Assembly (NCBI GenBank): GCA_007375735.1
Contig: VMEW01000005.1
Span: 1-64,000 of the forward strand
Source of the DNA: Candidatus Peregrinibacteria bacterium Greene0416_19
GTDB lineage: Bacteria > Patescibacteriota > Gracilibacteria > Peribacterales > Peribacteraceae
Length of the DNA: 64,000 bases
Direction: 5' to 3'
This document shows positions 46,101 through 52,684 of this stretch, piece after piece; the stretch's first letter is position 1, and every line of letters begins with the position of its first letter. Both the position numbers and the translations under genes were made by a program. The notes below the pieces were generated by a model. It did no database searches and had not been told where the DNA came from. It was given only the letters and a program-made list of their open reading frames with translations.

Positions 46101-47533
46101 TGACGGTACTGGCTGCCGCGCTATTCCAGCAGCCGGCATTCCACCACTGCATCGTCAACGGCACGATTCTGGCGGAGGACGGGAAGAAGATGAGCAAACG
46201 GCTGAAGAATTACCCCGAGCCGCTGGAGGTGATGGAGAAGCAGGGTGCCGATGCCGTGCGCTTCGCACTCATGAGCTCGCCGGCGGTGCGGGGCGAAGAC
46301 ATGCGATTTTCGGAGAAGTCCGTGGAAGAGGCGCTCCGGAACGTCCTCCTGCCGCTGTGGAACACGTACAGCTTCTTCGTCACCTACGCGAATGCGGCCG
46401 GATGGCAGCCGCAGGAGACGCGGACGCACTCGCAACACCCGCTCGACCGCTGGATCCGCGCCGAGGTGCAGGATCTGGTGAACCGCATGACGGAGGAGCT
46501 GGAGCACTACGATCTCTCCGCCACCTGCGGCGAGCTACACGAGACGATCGATGCGCTCACCAACTGGTACGTGCGCCTGTCGCGCCGGCGCTTCGCGGGA
46601 AAGACCGATATCCATAACGTCGAATCGGAGCAGGGGCCGAACATGGAAGAACGGACCGCTGCGCTCGCGACCCTCTATGACGTGCTTCTGACAATCAGCC
46701 AGCTGCTGGCGCCGTTCTGCCCGTTCCTCACCGAGGCGATGTACCTGAACCTGGTGCCGCAGGAGCATGGATCGGTCCACCTGACCGACTGGCCGGAGAT
46801 GAAGAAATTGAAGAAAGAGGAAACCCAGTTGCAAGCGCGTCAAAATCTGCTCCGGCGCATAGTCTCACTGGGACTCTCGGTCCGTGCGGATAAAAAGATC
46901 AAGATCCGCCAGCCGCTCGCGAGCGCCACCATCGCGATCCCAACAAACATGAACAAAGGAAAGCTCGACCCGGGCGACATCCGCCTGCTGCAGGAGGAGC
47001 TGAATGTAAAAGCGATCGACTGCGTGGATGACCCGGGCGCGCTGGCCGAGGCCTACGCGCAGGTGGACGCCCGCACAGCCGGTCCCCGACTGGGCGCCAA
47101 GGTGCAGGAGGTGATCCAGGCCGGCAAGCGGGGCGCATTCACGATGAGCGGGAAGAACATCATCATTCTCGATGAGACGCTCTCGCCGGAGGAGGCGCAG
47201 GTGATCTACCGCGGCAAGGAAGGCCAGGACGTGGCCGCCGACTACGGCATCGTCGTGAGTCTGGACACGCGCATCACGCCTGAACTGGCACGCGAAGGCA
47301 GCGCCCGCGACCTCATCCGCGCCATCCAGAAGCTGCGCAAGGAATCCGGCTACGACATGGGAGAACGCATCGCGCTGGGCATCGAGGGCGCCGATGATCT
47401 GTTGAAAGAATTCGGCGAGCTCGTCATGCAGGAGACGAACACCTCGATCGATGCAGCGAAGCGTGATGGGAAGCGTAATGACGTAACACTGGATGATCTG
47501 TCCATTGCAGTATTTCTGGATCCGAAAAAATAA
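43160..47533 (+). CDS. ileS: Isoleucyl-tRNA synthetase with two inserted histidine-phosphatase domains
   Basis: Charges tRNA-Ile. 1457 aa, about 400 longer than typical. HIGH motif in GLPHYGHLLAGT, KMSKS as GKKMSKRLKNYPEP, editing domain with WTTTPWTLPGNLFLA, C-terminal anticodon region. Between PIWRCEHTGETVVLGSRDE and IPEVLDCWFESGSMPYAQ lie two phosphoglycerate-mutase-like domains: one at about 520-690 (VTVLRHAESEANV ... IIVTHADP) and one at about 733-897 (LTLVRHGQSTENE ... VLVFAHRRV). They are split by the native IleRS segment DLHKETVDTIRF. Both keep the RHxE/RHGQ phospho-acceptor His and the second His, so they could be active; their role is unknown. Confidence 0.93.
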   Translation: MFDPVDPRQSFPALERGILQYWQEEDTFKRSIRNRSKVSDLLAGPTKATREQTFGFYDGPPFATGLPHYGHLLAGTIKDVIPRYQTMRGKSVQRRFGWDCHGLPVEYEIEKEHGITSRKEIEEMGVAAFNKLCRTAVQRYTKEWRVTVERMGRWVDMDWDYRTMDPDYMESIWWVFQSLYDKGLVYEGHRPMHICPRCQTPLSNFEVTQGYKEITDHSVTAMFELEDEPGTFLLAWTTTPWTLPGNLFLAAHPEVEYIRFMERGKENTTYIASHSYFRKVLEPVNGKTTNERQFFQDGAPFKGTELFGKLYKPLFPYFADIYKESAFRIVTGDFVTTEDGTGVVHIAPGFGEDDYNTGKHEGVPLLQHVGMDGKLTSAVTDFAEMEVKPKDDPTKADRKIADYLKEKGLLFAEEKYKHSYPHCWRCDSPLLNYATSSWFVAVEQIKEDMLKANAMTQWVPSHIRDGRFGKWLEGARDWAISRSRYWGTPLPIWRCEHTGETVVLGSRDEVMARTPDRFTKVTVLRHAESEANVTPRYQGKVPGSDLTENGRKQATAVATAVARRNVNVIYCSPLARTIQTAEAIAKKTKAKMIVDERLREVEFGEYEGKAIDWSDLSFVRARRAHKLESGSVESIYHFPGMETWAQVQERIAGFLQETLPKHKGQHVIIVTHADPALNIKHYLTKEDPAKLCDQPYPRFAVPKSYFFDHETQAELDLHKETVDTIRFPAGTDADVVHLTLVRHGQSTENEVGVLSGKSDPSLTDKGREQALDLLRQLKSADYDVILSSPLLRARETADIVAKRWGMDLGTVDLFREQDLGDWERKTEARVREEHPDYPRDFLASVTRIPNGESQDVFHRRLRQALAMLLERYRGKRVLVFAHRRVMNAIHHLECGGPIWRPIENTAVESYALRPMFERIPEVLDCWFESGSMPYAQSHFPFEMAAKETRNKNQEANRIPIGFPADFIAEGIDQTRGWFYTLTVLAAALFQQPAFHHCIVNGTILAEDGKKMSKRLKNYPEPLEVMEKQGADAVRFALMSSPAVRGEDMRFSEKSVEEALRNVLLPLWNTYSFFVTYANAAGWQPQETRTHSQHPLDRWIRAEVQDLVNRMTEELEHYDLSATCGELHETIDALTNWYVRLSRRRFAGKTDIHNVESEQGPNMEERTAALATLYDVLLTISQLLAPFCPFLTEAMYLNLVPQEHGSVHLTDWPEMKKLKKEETQLQARQNLLRRIVSLGLSVRADKKIKIRQPLASATIAIPTNMNKGKLDPGDIRLLQEELNVKAIDCVDDPGALAEAYAQVDARTAGPRLGAKVQEVIQAGKRGAFTMSGKNIIILDETLSPEEAQVIYRGKEGQDVAADYGIVVSLDTRITPELAREGSARDLIRAIQKLRKESGYDMGERIALGIEGADDLLKEFGELVMQETNTSIDAAKRDGKRNDVTLDDLSIAVFLDPKK

Positions 47534-47547
47534 GAAATCTGGTCAAC

Positions 47548-47599
47548 GCCGCACGGCGTGGTTCGACCAGCTCACCACAGGGAGCCGTGCTGCTGAGAT
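47548..47599 (+). repeat. 52-bp dispersed repeat, copy 1 (after ileS)
   Basis: GCCGCACGGCGTGGTTCGAC... through GCTGCTGAGAT, 51 of 52 identical to 59632-59683. It contains GTGGT / ACCAC arms. Both copies start within 15 nt of a stop codon on the same strand, so they lie at 3' ends of transcripts. Confidence 0.8.
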
Positions 47600-47622
47600 C
47601 AATAGGAGAATTATTTCCGTCC

Positions 47623-47648
47623 CAGCAGCACCCTTCCGGGGTGCGGAT
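47623..47648 (+). repeat. REP-like palindrome, intergenic copy
   Basis: CAGCAGCACCCTTCCGGGG followed by TGCGGAT, matching the unit inside uvrA (34771-34797) except for one deletion and one substitution. It is located between the 52-bp repeat and the holin-like gene. Confidence 0.6.
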
Positions 47649-47703
47649 GTCAATCAAGAGCGACGCTCGCCATGACACGAACGGTGAAGTATCATTCAAA
47701 CGC

Positions 47704-48108
47704 ATGTCCGCCCCCGCCCGCATCTTCCTCAAATTCCTCGGCAACACCATCCTCATCTGGATGCTCGCGCGCTTCCTGCCGCAGTACGTCACTGTCGGCG
47801 GCGGCCTCGCGGGTGCCGTCGTCATCGGCGCGCTGCTGACGCTCCTGAACCTCTTTCTCCGCCCGCTCCTCGGCATCCTCTTCCTGCCACTGAGGCTCCT
47901 CGCGCATATCCTCGCCATCATCCTCCTCAACGCAGTCTTCCTATGGGTGATCGTGAAATTCGTCGGCCTCATGGATAGTTCGGTCGTGACACTCGCCATC
48001 AAAGGCGGGTGGGGGGGCTGGATTGTTGTGTCGCTCGCGATCGGGCTGGCGAATTGGGTGATGAAGGAGGTGATCAAGCCGCCCGCCCACAATCCAAAGG
48101 CCTCCTGA
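47704..48108 (+). CDS. Small membrane protein, phage holin IV / YvlD-like family
   Basis: A 134-aa protein with four hydrophobic segments: FLKFLGNTILIWMLARFLP, LAGAVVIGALLTLLNLFLRP, ILAIILLNAVFLWVIVKFVG and GWGGWIVVSLAIGLANWVMK. The NLFLRPLL(G)ILFLPL pattern between helices 2 and 3 is characteristic of PF04020 proteins, chromosomal four-helix membrane proteins of unknown function. ATG 47704 is supported by TATCAT 8 nt upstream (47690-47695). The neighbouring gene order gives no functional hint. Confidence 0.85.
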   Translation: MSAPARIFLKFLGNTILIWMLARFLPQYVTVGGGLAGAVVIGALLTLLNLFLRPLLGILFLPLRLLAHILAIILLNAVFLWVIVKFVGLMDSSVVTLAIKGGWGGWIVVSLAIGLANWVMKEVIKPPAHNPKAS

Positions 48109-48112
48109 CTAT

Positions 48113-48316
48113 TTACAGGGTCTTCGAAATAAAATCATGCAACGCCCAGCTCACGCCCTTGATGGCCGCGTTGATCGGCACGTCGTGGTAGGAGTAGACG
48201 ATGCCCATATTGTCGTCATCCTTCTTCCAGCCGAAGATGATGAAGCCGGGGATGCCGAGGGACGCGAGGAACTCTTCGCACTTCTTCTGGATGTCGGTGG
48301 GATCGATGGGGCTCAT
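48113..48316 (-). CDS. Small hypothetical protein
   Basis: A 67-aa protein, not recognised: MSPIDPTDIQKKCEEFLASL, then GFIIFGWKKDDDNMGIVYSY and a C-terminal helix (AAIKGVSWALHDFISKTL). No signal or membrane segment. TAGGAT (minus strand of 48361-48366) places the transcript start near 48354, which suits ATG 48316 better than ATG 48358. It is convergent with the holin-like gene, stops 4 nt apart. Confidence 0.6.
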   Translation of the reverse strand: MSPIDPTDIQKKCEEFLASLGIPGFIIFGWKKDDDNMGIVYSYHDVPINAAIKGVSWALHDFISKTL

Positions 48317-48392
48317 GGAAAGGGTGAGGAAGGGAACGGAAAACGCTGACGTCGGCATCTATCCTAGCGCTCTTTCATGATCGAACACACTC

Positions 48393-48519
48393 ATACGGCT
48401 TCGCATGATAAACGAAACCAATGGCTCCGTGTAGCAGAACGAATATCGGCGTAGCGCTACGCCGATATAGCGGATGTGTTTCATGCTCCATTGGTAGCGA
48501 TTATATCGCGAAGCCGTAT
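48393..48519. repeat. Foldback element with nested palindromes
   Basis: Outer arms ATACGGCTTCGC (48393-48404) / GCGAAGCCGTAT (48508-48519); inner arms ACCAATGG (48417-48424) / CCATTGGT (48488-48495); centre a perfect 26-bp palindrome at 48443-48468 (ATATCGGCGTAGC and its complement). The outer right arm ends at the methyltransferase stop codon, so it may also act as a 3' end structure. No gene is inside. Confidence 0.75.
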
Positions 48520-49151
48520 CACTTCGTCCCCAGCACCGCGAAGCCTTTCCTGTCTTCGAACATGGCCGTTCGGCTCTCCACGTTCCGGAAGCCCGCCCGC
48601 GCAAAGAGTTTCTCGATCTCCTCCGGCTCCCGCGCGATGAAGACGTCCGTGCCCGCCATGCCGGGCAGCCATGAGGATGGGTGCGTCAGGAAAAAGACGA
48701 TGAGGCCGCTTGTCTTGAGGACACGTCTGCATTCTGCGAGCTCACGCAGCGGCTCCGGCCAGAAGTGAAAGACGTTCACCGAGAAAATCTTGTCGAAGCT
48801 CTCATCCTCGTACGGGAGCGCGGCCGCATCCCCCAGCGTCAGCTCCACATGCTCCTCCATGATCGCCCGGTGATTGCGTTCCTGCGCCATCTTCAGCATC
48901 GCATCCGAGTGATCGATGCCGGCGACGTACCCCTGCGGCGTCAGCCGCACCGCCTCCGCGATCCCCTCCCCCGGACCGAAGCCGATTTCGAGCACGTGAT
49001 CGGCGGGTTCGATCTGAAGGCAGCTGAACGTGAACGCATTCTGATCGGCATTCCTCTGCGCGAGCATCTTGCCGACTTCTTCCCCAGCAACACCCTCGGG
49101 CTTATAGAGCTGTCGGGCGAGAGCGTTCACGTCGGTGCTGGCGGGGTCCAT
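48519..49151 (-). CDS. Class I SAM-dependent methyltransferase
   Basis: A 210-aa UbiE/Methyltransf_11-type enzyme. Motif I VLEIGFGPGEGIAEA, acidic motif II GIDHSDAMLKMAQ, GDAAALPYEDESFDKIFSVN and a post-motif FHFWPEPLRELAECRRVLKTSG. It probably methylates a small molecule; the substrate is not inferable. TACAGT is 6 nt before the ATG. The stop lies in the arm of a foldback element. Confidence 0.88.
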   Translation of the reverse strand: MDPASTDVNALARQLYKPEGVAGEEVGKMLAQRNADQNAFTFSCLQIEPADHVLEIGFGPGEGIAEAVRLTPQGYVAGIDHSDAMLKMAQERNHRAIMEEHVELTLGDAAALPYEDESFDKIFSVNVFHFWPEPLRELAECRRVLKTSGLIVFFLTHPSSWLPGMAGTDVFIAREPEEIEKLFARAGFRNVESRTAMFEDRKGFAVLGTK

Positions 49152-49422
49152 GGGGGGACTGTAGCAGAAACAGGTCTTTCATCTTTTGCCGTCGCCTTGC
49201 AACCGCTATGATGAGTGGCAGTCCTTTGACAGCATGGGATGATTCGCTTTCTCTGGCTGTGCCACGTGGCCGCGCAGCGGCTTTACGTGGGGATGACCCA
49301 CCTTCGCCCGTCACTTCACTTCGATTGAAGCTAATGAGAATCATGCTTCGCTCGCGGGAAGGCTACGGTGGGCGGGAGGTGGAAGCATCATTTCTTCCGA
49401 ACGTCACAGTCTTTATACCTCT

Positions 49423-49827
49423 GGGGATGACAGGTTTCGACAGCGTGATTACTAGGGTCGCATTGCTTCTGTTCGGGATGGCAACGGTTCCCGATACCCA
49501 CTCGTTGCACACTATAGATGCCAACTCATCTATTCTAAGCAAGGTCCGCGAGATCGCCGGTCGCGTTCAGCTTCCGGTCCTCGCCTTTGCTTAACCTGTT
49601 CCCCTTTGCGGGAACACGTCTCGCCCCCCACTCCTGCGTAAGGGGATGAGGCGTCACCAGCAGGACGGCGGGTTCATCTGATGCCGTGAGCCTTCTGTAT
49701 CCAGGCATCAACCCTCACACCTTTTCTCTGTTCCTCTCTCAGAGGTTGTGAGAATCGAGAGGTTCATGACAGTACGGGCATCGGCACTACACGTTGGACC
49801 CGGGTTCAATTCCCGGCATCTCCACCA
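49423..49827 (+). ncRNA. ssrA: tmRNA with encoded 24-residue tag
   Basis: Rescues stalled ribosomes. The 5' end GGGGATGACAGGTTTCGACA pairs with the 3' end CATCTCC before ACCA (7 bp including one G-U). The 3' end has the tRNA-like T arm CCGGGTTCAATTCCCGG. Between them is a tag frame starting at GCC 49520: ANSSILSKVREIAGRV..., ending LAFA and TAA at 49592-49594. The C-terminal LAFA fits protease recognition; 24 residues is long compared with the usual 8-15. About 405 nt, single piece. A GIY-YIG element begins at its 3' CCA. Confidence 0.9.
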
Positions 49828-49928
49828 TTCGACTCGCCAGCCGCTACGCGGCGAGGCTCGCTCATGGTAAACCACGATCATTATTTACGAGCGAGTCGAA
49901 TGACTCTGAGCGAACGAAGTGAGTCGAA
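49827..49928. repeat. Inverted repeats between the tmRNA 3' end and the GIY-YIG gene
   Basis: ATTCGACTCGC (49827-49837) and GCGAGTCGAAT (49891-49901) form 11-bp arms around an inner CCGC-TAC-GCGG stem. They are followed by GACTC ... GAGTC (49902-49925) and a second GAGTCGAA. The first base of the repeat is the last base of the tmRNA CCA, which is typical of elements inserted at tRNA-like 3' ends. Confidence 0.7.
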
Positions 49929-49977
49929 GAGCCCAACATATACAACATACAAAACAGATCTGCTACGATGATCTGCT

Positions 49978-50232
49978 ATGCCGTGGTTCGTTTACATCGC
50001 CCAAGCTCCGACGGGTCGCTACTACACTGGAATCACCACTGATCCCCACAGACGCATCCAAGAGCATAATCGTGATGAAGGCGCAAAATTCGCACATGAC
50101 CAAGGTGCTCTGCGATTATTGTATGTGTCACCACCATTTCCAGATAAATCTTCTGCGCGAAAGCGCGAGATACAGATAAAGGGTTGGTCGAGAGAGAAGA
50201 AAGAAAAGTTGATTCGAGGTGAGTGGCAGTAA
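49978..50232 (+). CDS. Small GIY-YIG endonuclease
   Basis: An 84-aa UPF0213/YhbQ-like GIY-YIG nuclease: FVYIAQAPTGRYYTGITTDP (the GIY...YIG pattern as VYI and YTG), RRIQEHNRDEG with catalytic Arg, and a C-terminal REIQIKGWSREKKEKLIRG. It cuts DNA and commonly rides on small mobile elements. TACGAT (49964-49969) is 8 nt upstream of the ATG. Together with the flanking repeats it may be a mobile unit placed at ssrA. Confidence 0.88.
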   Translation: MPWFVYIAQAPTGRYYTGITTDPHRRIQEHNRDEGAKFAHDQGALRLLYVSPPFPDKSSARKREIQIKGWSREKKEKLIRGEWQ

Positions 50233-50276
50233 ATGATTTTTTTTGATAAATTCTAATATTTCATTAAACTATAAGC

Positions 50277-50474
50277 ATGGGTATTACACAAGAATCCAGC
50301 GCAGGCAAAAGTGACTTTGAAAAATTAGTCGATGGTCAAGCAGAAGGCCAACGACGTCTCGAGGAAGCATATACAGAGGCTCGTGCCATGAATGAACGTG
50401 GTGAAGATGGCAATGCACACTACGAAAGAATCAAGGCAAAGGTCTTTGCTGGCGTGAGTAAGATGTTAGACTAA
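50277..50474 (+). CDS. Small hypothetical protein
   Basis: A 65-aa protein, not recognised; an acidic helical protein (MGITQESSAGKSDFEKLVDG; RRLEEAYTEARAMNERGEDG). AT-rich leader and codon use like the adjacent GIY-YIG gene, from which it is 44 nt away, so both may belong to one insert. No motif or signal. Confidence 0.55.
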   Translation: MGITQESSAGKSDFEKLVDGQAEGQRRLEEAYTEARAMNERGEDGNAHYERIKAKVFAGVSKMLD

Positions 50475-50731
50475 GTAGCTCAGCCCACCCGAATATTTGT
50501 TGGGTGATCTGGTTCAAACTTTTTCGCAGGATGTCCACCACCCGTGAATGATCAACACCAACCATCCCTCGCAGAATGGATGGATGCGCTCGAACTCCGG
50601 ATGGAAAACGACGATGCGTTGGAGAATGTGCATGTCGGTTCGGCCATACAGGTGCAGTGCATCAGTCATGAGCGAAGAAATATGGGCGGGGGACGGTGCT
50701 CTGTGACGACCGACTGGCGAGGTGATGACGC
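50475..50731. other. Intergenic region with a possible gene remnant
   Basis: No complete gene is convincing. On the minus strand a short stretch reads FHPEFERIHPFCEG, resembling the start of a Fic motif (FExIHPFxDGNGR), but it breaks at once. It may be a decayed Fic-type gene or chance. Confidence 0.3.
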
Positions 50732-51526
50732 TTACCCTTCCATCGTTTTCAAGCGCAGCTCGAGCAGTTCGCGAGTTCGATCTTTCAGATCGCTGCTGGC
50801 CCAACGGCGCTGCCTGCGCGGCAGCAGCGCGCCGAGCTCGGTGGCGATCTGGCGATCGGCATACGCGTCCACTTGCTCGAGGAGCGCCCGGTAGAGGGCA
50901 GGCCGGTCCGACGCGAGCTTTTTCGCGACTGGGTTTGTCGCCGCGTCGCGCAGGTACGCGGCATCTTCTTCGACATCTCGCGACAGCAGCCAGAACAAAT
51001 CGTACAGATCCCGCGGCGTGCGGTACGGCCGCTCCAGGATCGCAAGCATCTTCCCGGCCAGCAGGAGCGGCAGCGGGTATGTCAGCACGTTCACCGACGC
51101 GCCGTAGACCGGCGTCACCACGTTGCGCACGATCGTGGCGAGCTTCGCCGCGCGAGGGAGCAGCGAGATTTCGATCTTCAACCTACGCTTCCAACCGGGT
51201 GCGCGGGCCTCGAGGAGAACCGTCCGTCGCTTGATCCATGCGTCGGTCACTTCCAGCGCGAGTGCATCGGCGATGCCGCGGAGCTTCGACAGGATCTGCC
51301 GCGGGGTCGCATCCGCGCGAACGAGGTCGAAATCGAGATCGTCGCTGTAGCGGTCGCAGAGGTACACGAACCGCAGCGCGGTGCCGCCCTTGAAGGCCAG
51401 ATGCGTCCCGAGCACGGGATCCTCCGCCATGCGGGCAAGGAATCGCACCTCCCGTTCCTCATGAAACGCAGTGGAGGGATCGATGTCCTGCTGCCTGGCG
51501 AGCGCCAGGAGTTCTTGCTCGTTCAT
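50732..51526 (-). CDS. abiEii: AbiEii-type nucleotidyltransferase toxin
   Basis: Toxin of the type IV AbiE toxin-antitoxin system; family members are nucleotidyltransferases that halt growth on phage infection. 264 aa. Motif FKGGTALRFVYLCDRYSDDL then DFDL gives the G-G...D-D-x-D active site; RRLKIEISLL supplies the later Glu/Lys motif. The C-terminal region ends DRTRELLELRLKTMEG. The start overlaps the antitoxin stop by 4 nt (ATGA), the usual AbiE layout. The frame is open upstream into abiEi but without homology. Confidence 0.9.
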   Translation of the reverse strand: MNEQELLALARQQDIDPSTAFHEEREVRFLARMAEDPVLGTHLAFKGGTALRFVYLCDRYSDDLDFDLVRADATPRQILSKLRGIADALALEVTDAWIKRRTVLLEARAPGWKRRLKIEISLLPRAAKLATIVRNVVTPVYGASVNVLTYPLPLLLAGKMLAILERPYRTPRDLYDLFWLLSRDVEEDAAYLRDAATNPVAKKLASDRPALYRALLEQVDAYADRQIATELGALLPRRQRRWASSDLKDRTRELLELRLKTMEG

Positions 51527-52098
51527 CGGAAGAGGGGGGAAGCAATGAGTGCGAGCCGCACGCGCTCCGGGAAAAGGCCGGCCATGCGGCGGAGCATCGC
51601 GCGGTTTAGTCGCTTGAGGTCCATGCTCGACCAGTCGAGCGCGCCGCCCTGGACGTAGAGGAGATCCAACAGAGCCTTCTCGGGAGGCATGCGGAAAACG
51701 CCGTCGCCATCCAGCACAATGCCGGCGTACAACACGGGCGGCAGATGCACGTACTGAAACATCGGCAAGTTGTCGGGCGCGACATCGACCGGCCGCTTCG
51801 GCGTTACGGACTGCACGGTACGCGGCGCTTGCGTCGTGATCCCGGCGTCGCTGAGCGCGGTCCAGAGCGAAATGGCCGACGGCTTCACGAGCTCGTTCGC
51901 GATCTTGCGGGTCCGGGCGGCGGCGGTTTCGTTGAGAACGTACCGGTCGCGACGCAAGCGCGTGAGGATGCCGGCGCGGACCAGCCGATCGAGGATGGGA
52001 TTGGTGCTCGGGTACGCGACGCCGAGGAGGTTCGCGATGACCCTGCGGTCGAAGACCGCGAGCCCGCTCTGCCGGAGGAGACGCTCTTTCACACGCAT
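51523..52098 (-). CDS. abiEi: AbiEi-type antitoxin / transcriptional repressor
   Basis: A 191-aa antitoxin. The N-terminal winged helix (FDRRVIANLLGVAYPSTNPI; LVRAGILTRLRRDRYVLN) binds the operon's own promoter in known AbiE systems; the C-terminal AbiEi_3/4-like domain (SIWTALSDAGITTQ-like, PPEKALLDLLYVQGG) neutralises the toxin. TATACT is 6 nt before the ATG, and an inverted repeat overlaps the promoter. The pair may defend against phage or stabilise the adjacent mobile segment at ssrA. Confidence 0.88.
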   Translation of the reverse strand: MRVKERLLRQSGLAVFDRRVIANLLGVAYPSTNPILDRLVRAGILTRLRRDRYVLNETAAARTRKIANELVKPSAISLWTALSDAGITTQAPRTVQSVTPKRPVDVAPDNLPMFQYVHLPPVLYAGIVLDGDGVFRMPPEKALLDLLYVQGGALDWSSMDLKRLNRAMLRRMAGLFPERVRLALIASPLFR

Positions 52099-52100
52099 GT

Positions 52101-52130
52101 AAGTAGTATAACAGAAGTGTTATACTTCTT
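52101..52130 (-). promoter_or_regulatory. abiE promoter-operator
   Basis: AAGTAGTATAAC - AGAAGT - GTTATACTTCTT: 12-bp arms with one mismatch, 6-bp spacer. On the minus strand the -10 TATACT (plus 52105-52110) lies inside one arm, and TTGCAA serves as -35 with an 18-bp spacer just beyond the other arm. A repressor bound here would block RNA polymerase. Confidence 0.7.
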
Positions 52131-52175
52131 GCAAGAGAATCTTGATGCTCATCTTTACCAGTGTATGCTCTCGGC

Positions 52176-52574
52176 ATGTCTCCCCGCCTCTCCTCCATCA
52201 TCGGTTGGACCTGCGCGATCCTGGTCGCCGCGTTCAATCTGTTCGCAGCCGTCATGAAGCTCATCCCGGTCACAACCGGATCGCCGGCTGAAGAGTTCGG
52301 TCGGAGGCTCGGAACCGCTGGCATGGAATATCCGCTCGCCGTCCTCGAGCTGGTCATCATCGGGCTCTTCCTCCTGCCCCGCACGTCGACGGTGGGGCTC
52401 GTGCTCATGGCCGGTTACCTGGGTGGCGCGCTGGCGACCAACCTGACGCACGGCTTCAGCAGCCTGGAAGCGCTGCCGATTTACATCCTGCTCGTTCTGC
52501 TCGCCATCAGCGGCTGGTTCCGCAATCCGGAAATCAACGCCCGGCTGCTGAAGAGACCGGCGCCGTCATTCTGA
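52176..52574 (+). CDS. DoxX-like membrane protein
   Basis: A 132-aa protein with four hydrophobic segments: IIGWTCAILVAAFNLFAAVMK, YPLAVLELVIIGLFLLP, TVGLVLMAGYLGGALATNLTH and LPIYILLVLLAISGWF. The AVMKLI ... LGGALATNLTHG pattern resembles the DoxX-like PF13564 family, inner-membrane proteins of unclear function linked to redox or stress. TATGCT is 6 nt before ATG 52176. No operon partner. Confidence 0.72.
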   Translation: MSPRLSSIIGWTCAILVAAFNLFAAVMKLIPVTTGSPAEEFGRRLGTAGMEYPLAVLELVIIGLFLLPRTSTVGLVLMAGYLGGALATNLTHGFSSLEALPIYILLVLLAISGWFRNPEINARLLKRPAPSF

Positions 52575-52684
52575 GCCTTAGCCGGGGAGTCGCTCTCCGT
52601 TCCGGCGACCTTTTTTGCCCTTGCCTTCGCGGAAATGTGGTAGAATGCGGATCAGAACCGCATGGCCCCCACATACGCACCCTC

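Noticed and set aside
49208..49594. Plus-strand frame ending in the tmRNA tag
   Set aside because: Only its last 25 codons are translated, as the tmRNA tag; the rest is leader and tmRNA structure.
50514..50804. Fic-like phrase FERIHPF on the minus strand
   Set aside because: Only one short phrase matches, without DGNGR; too little to call a gene.
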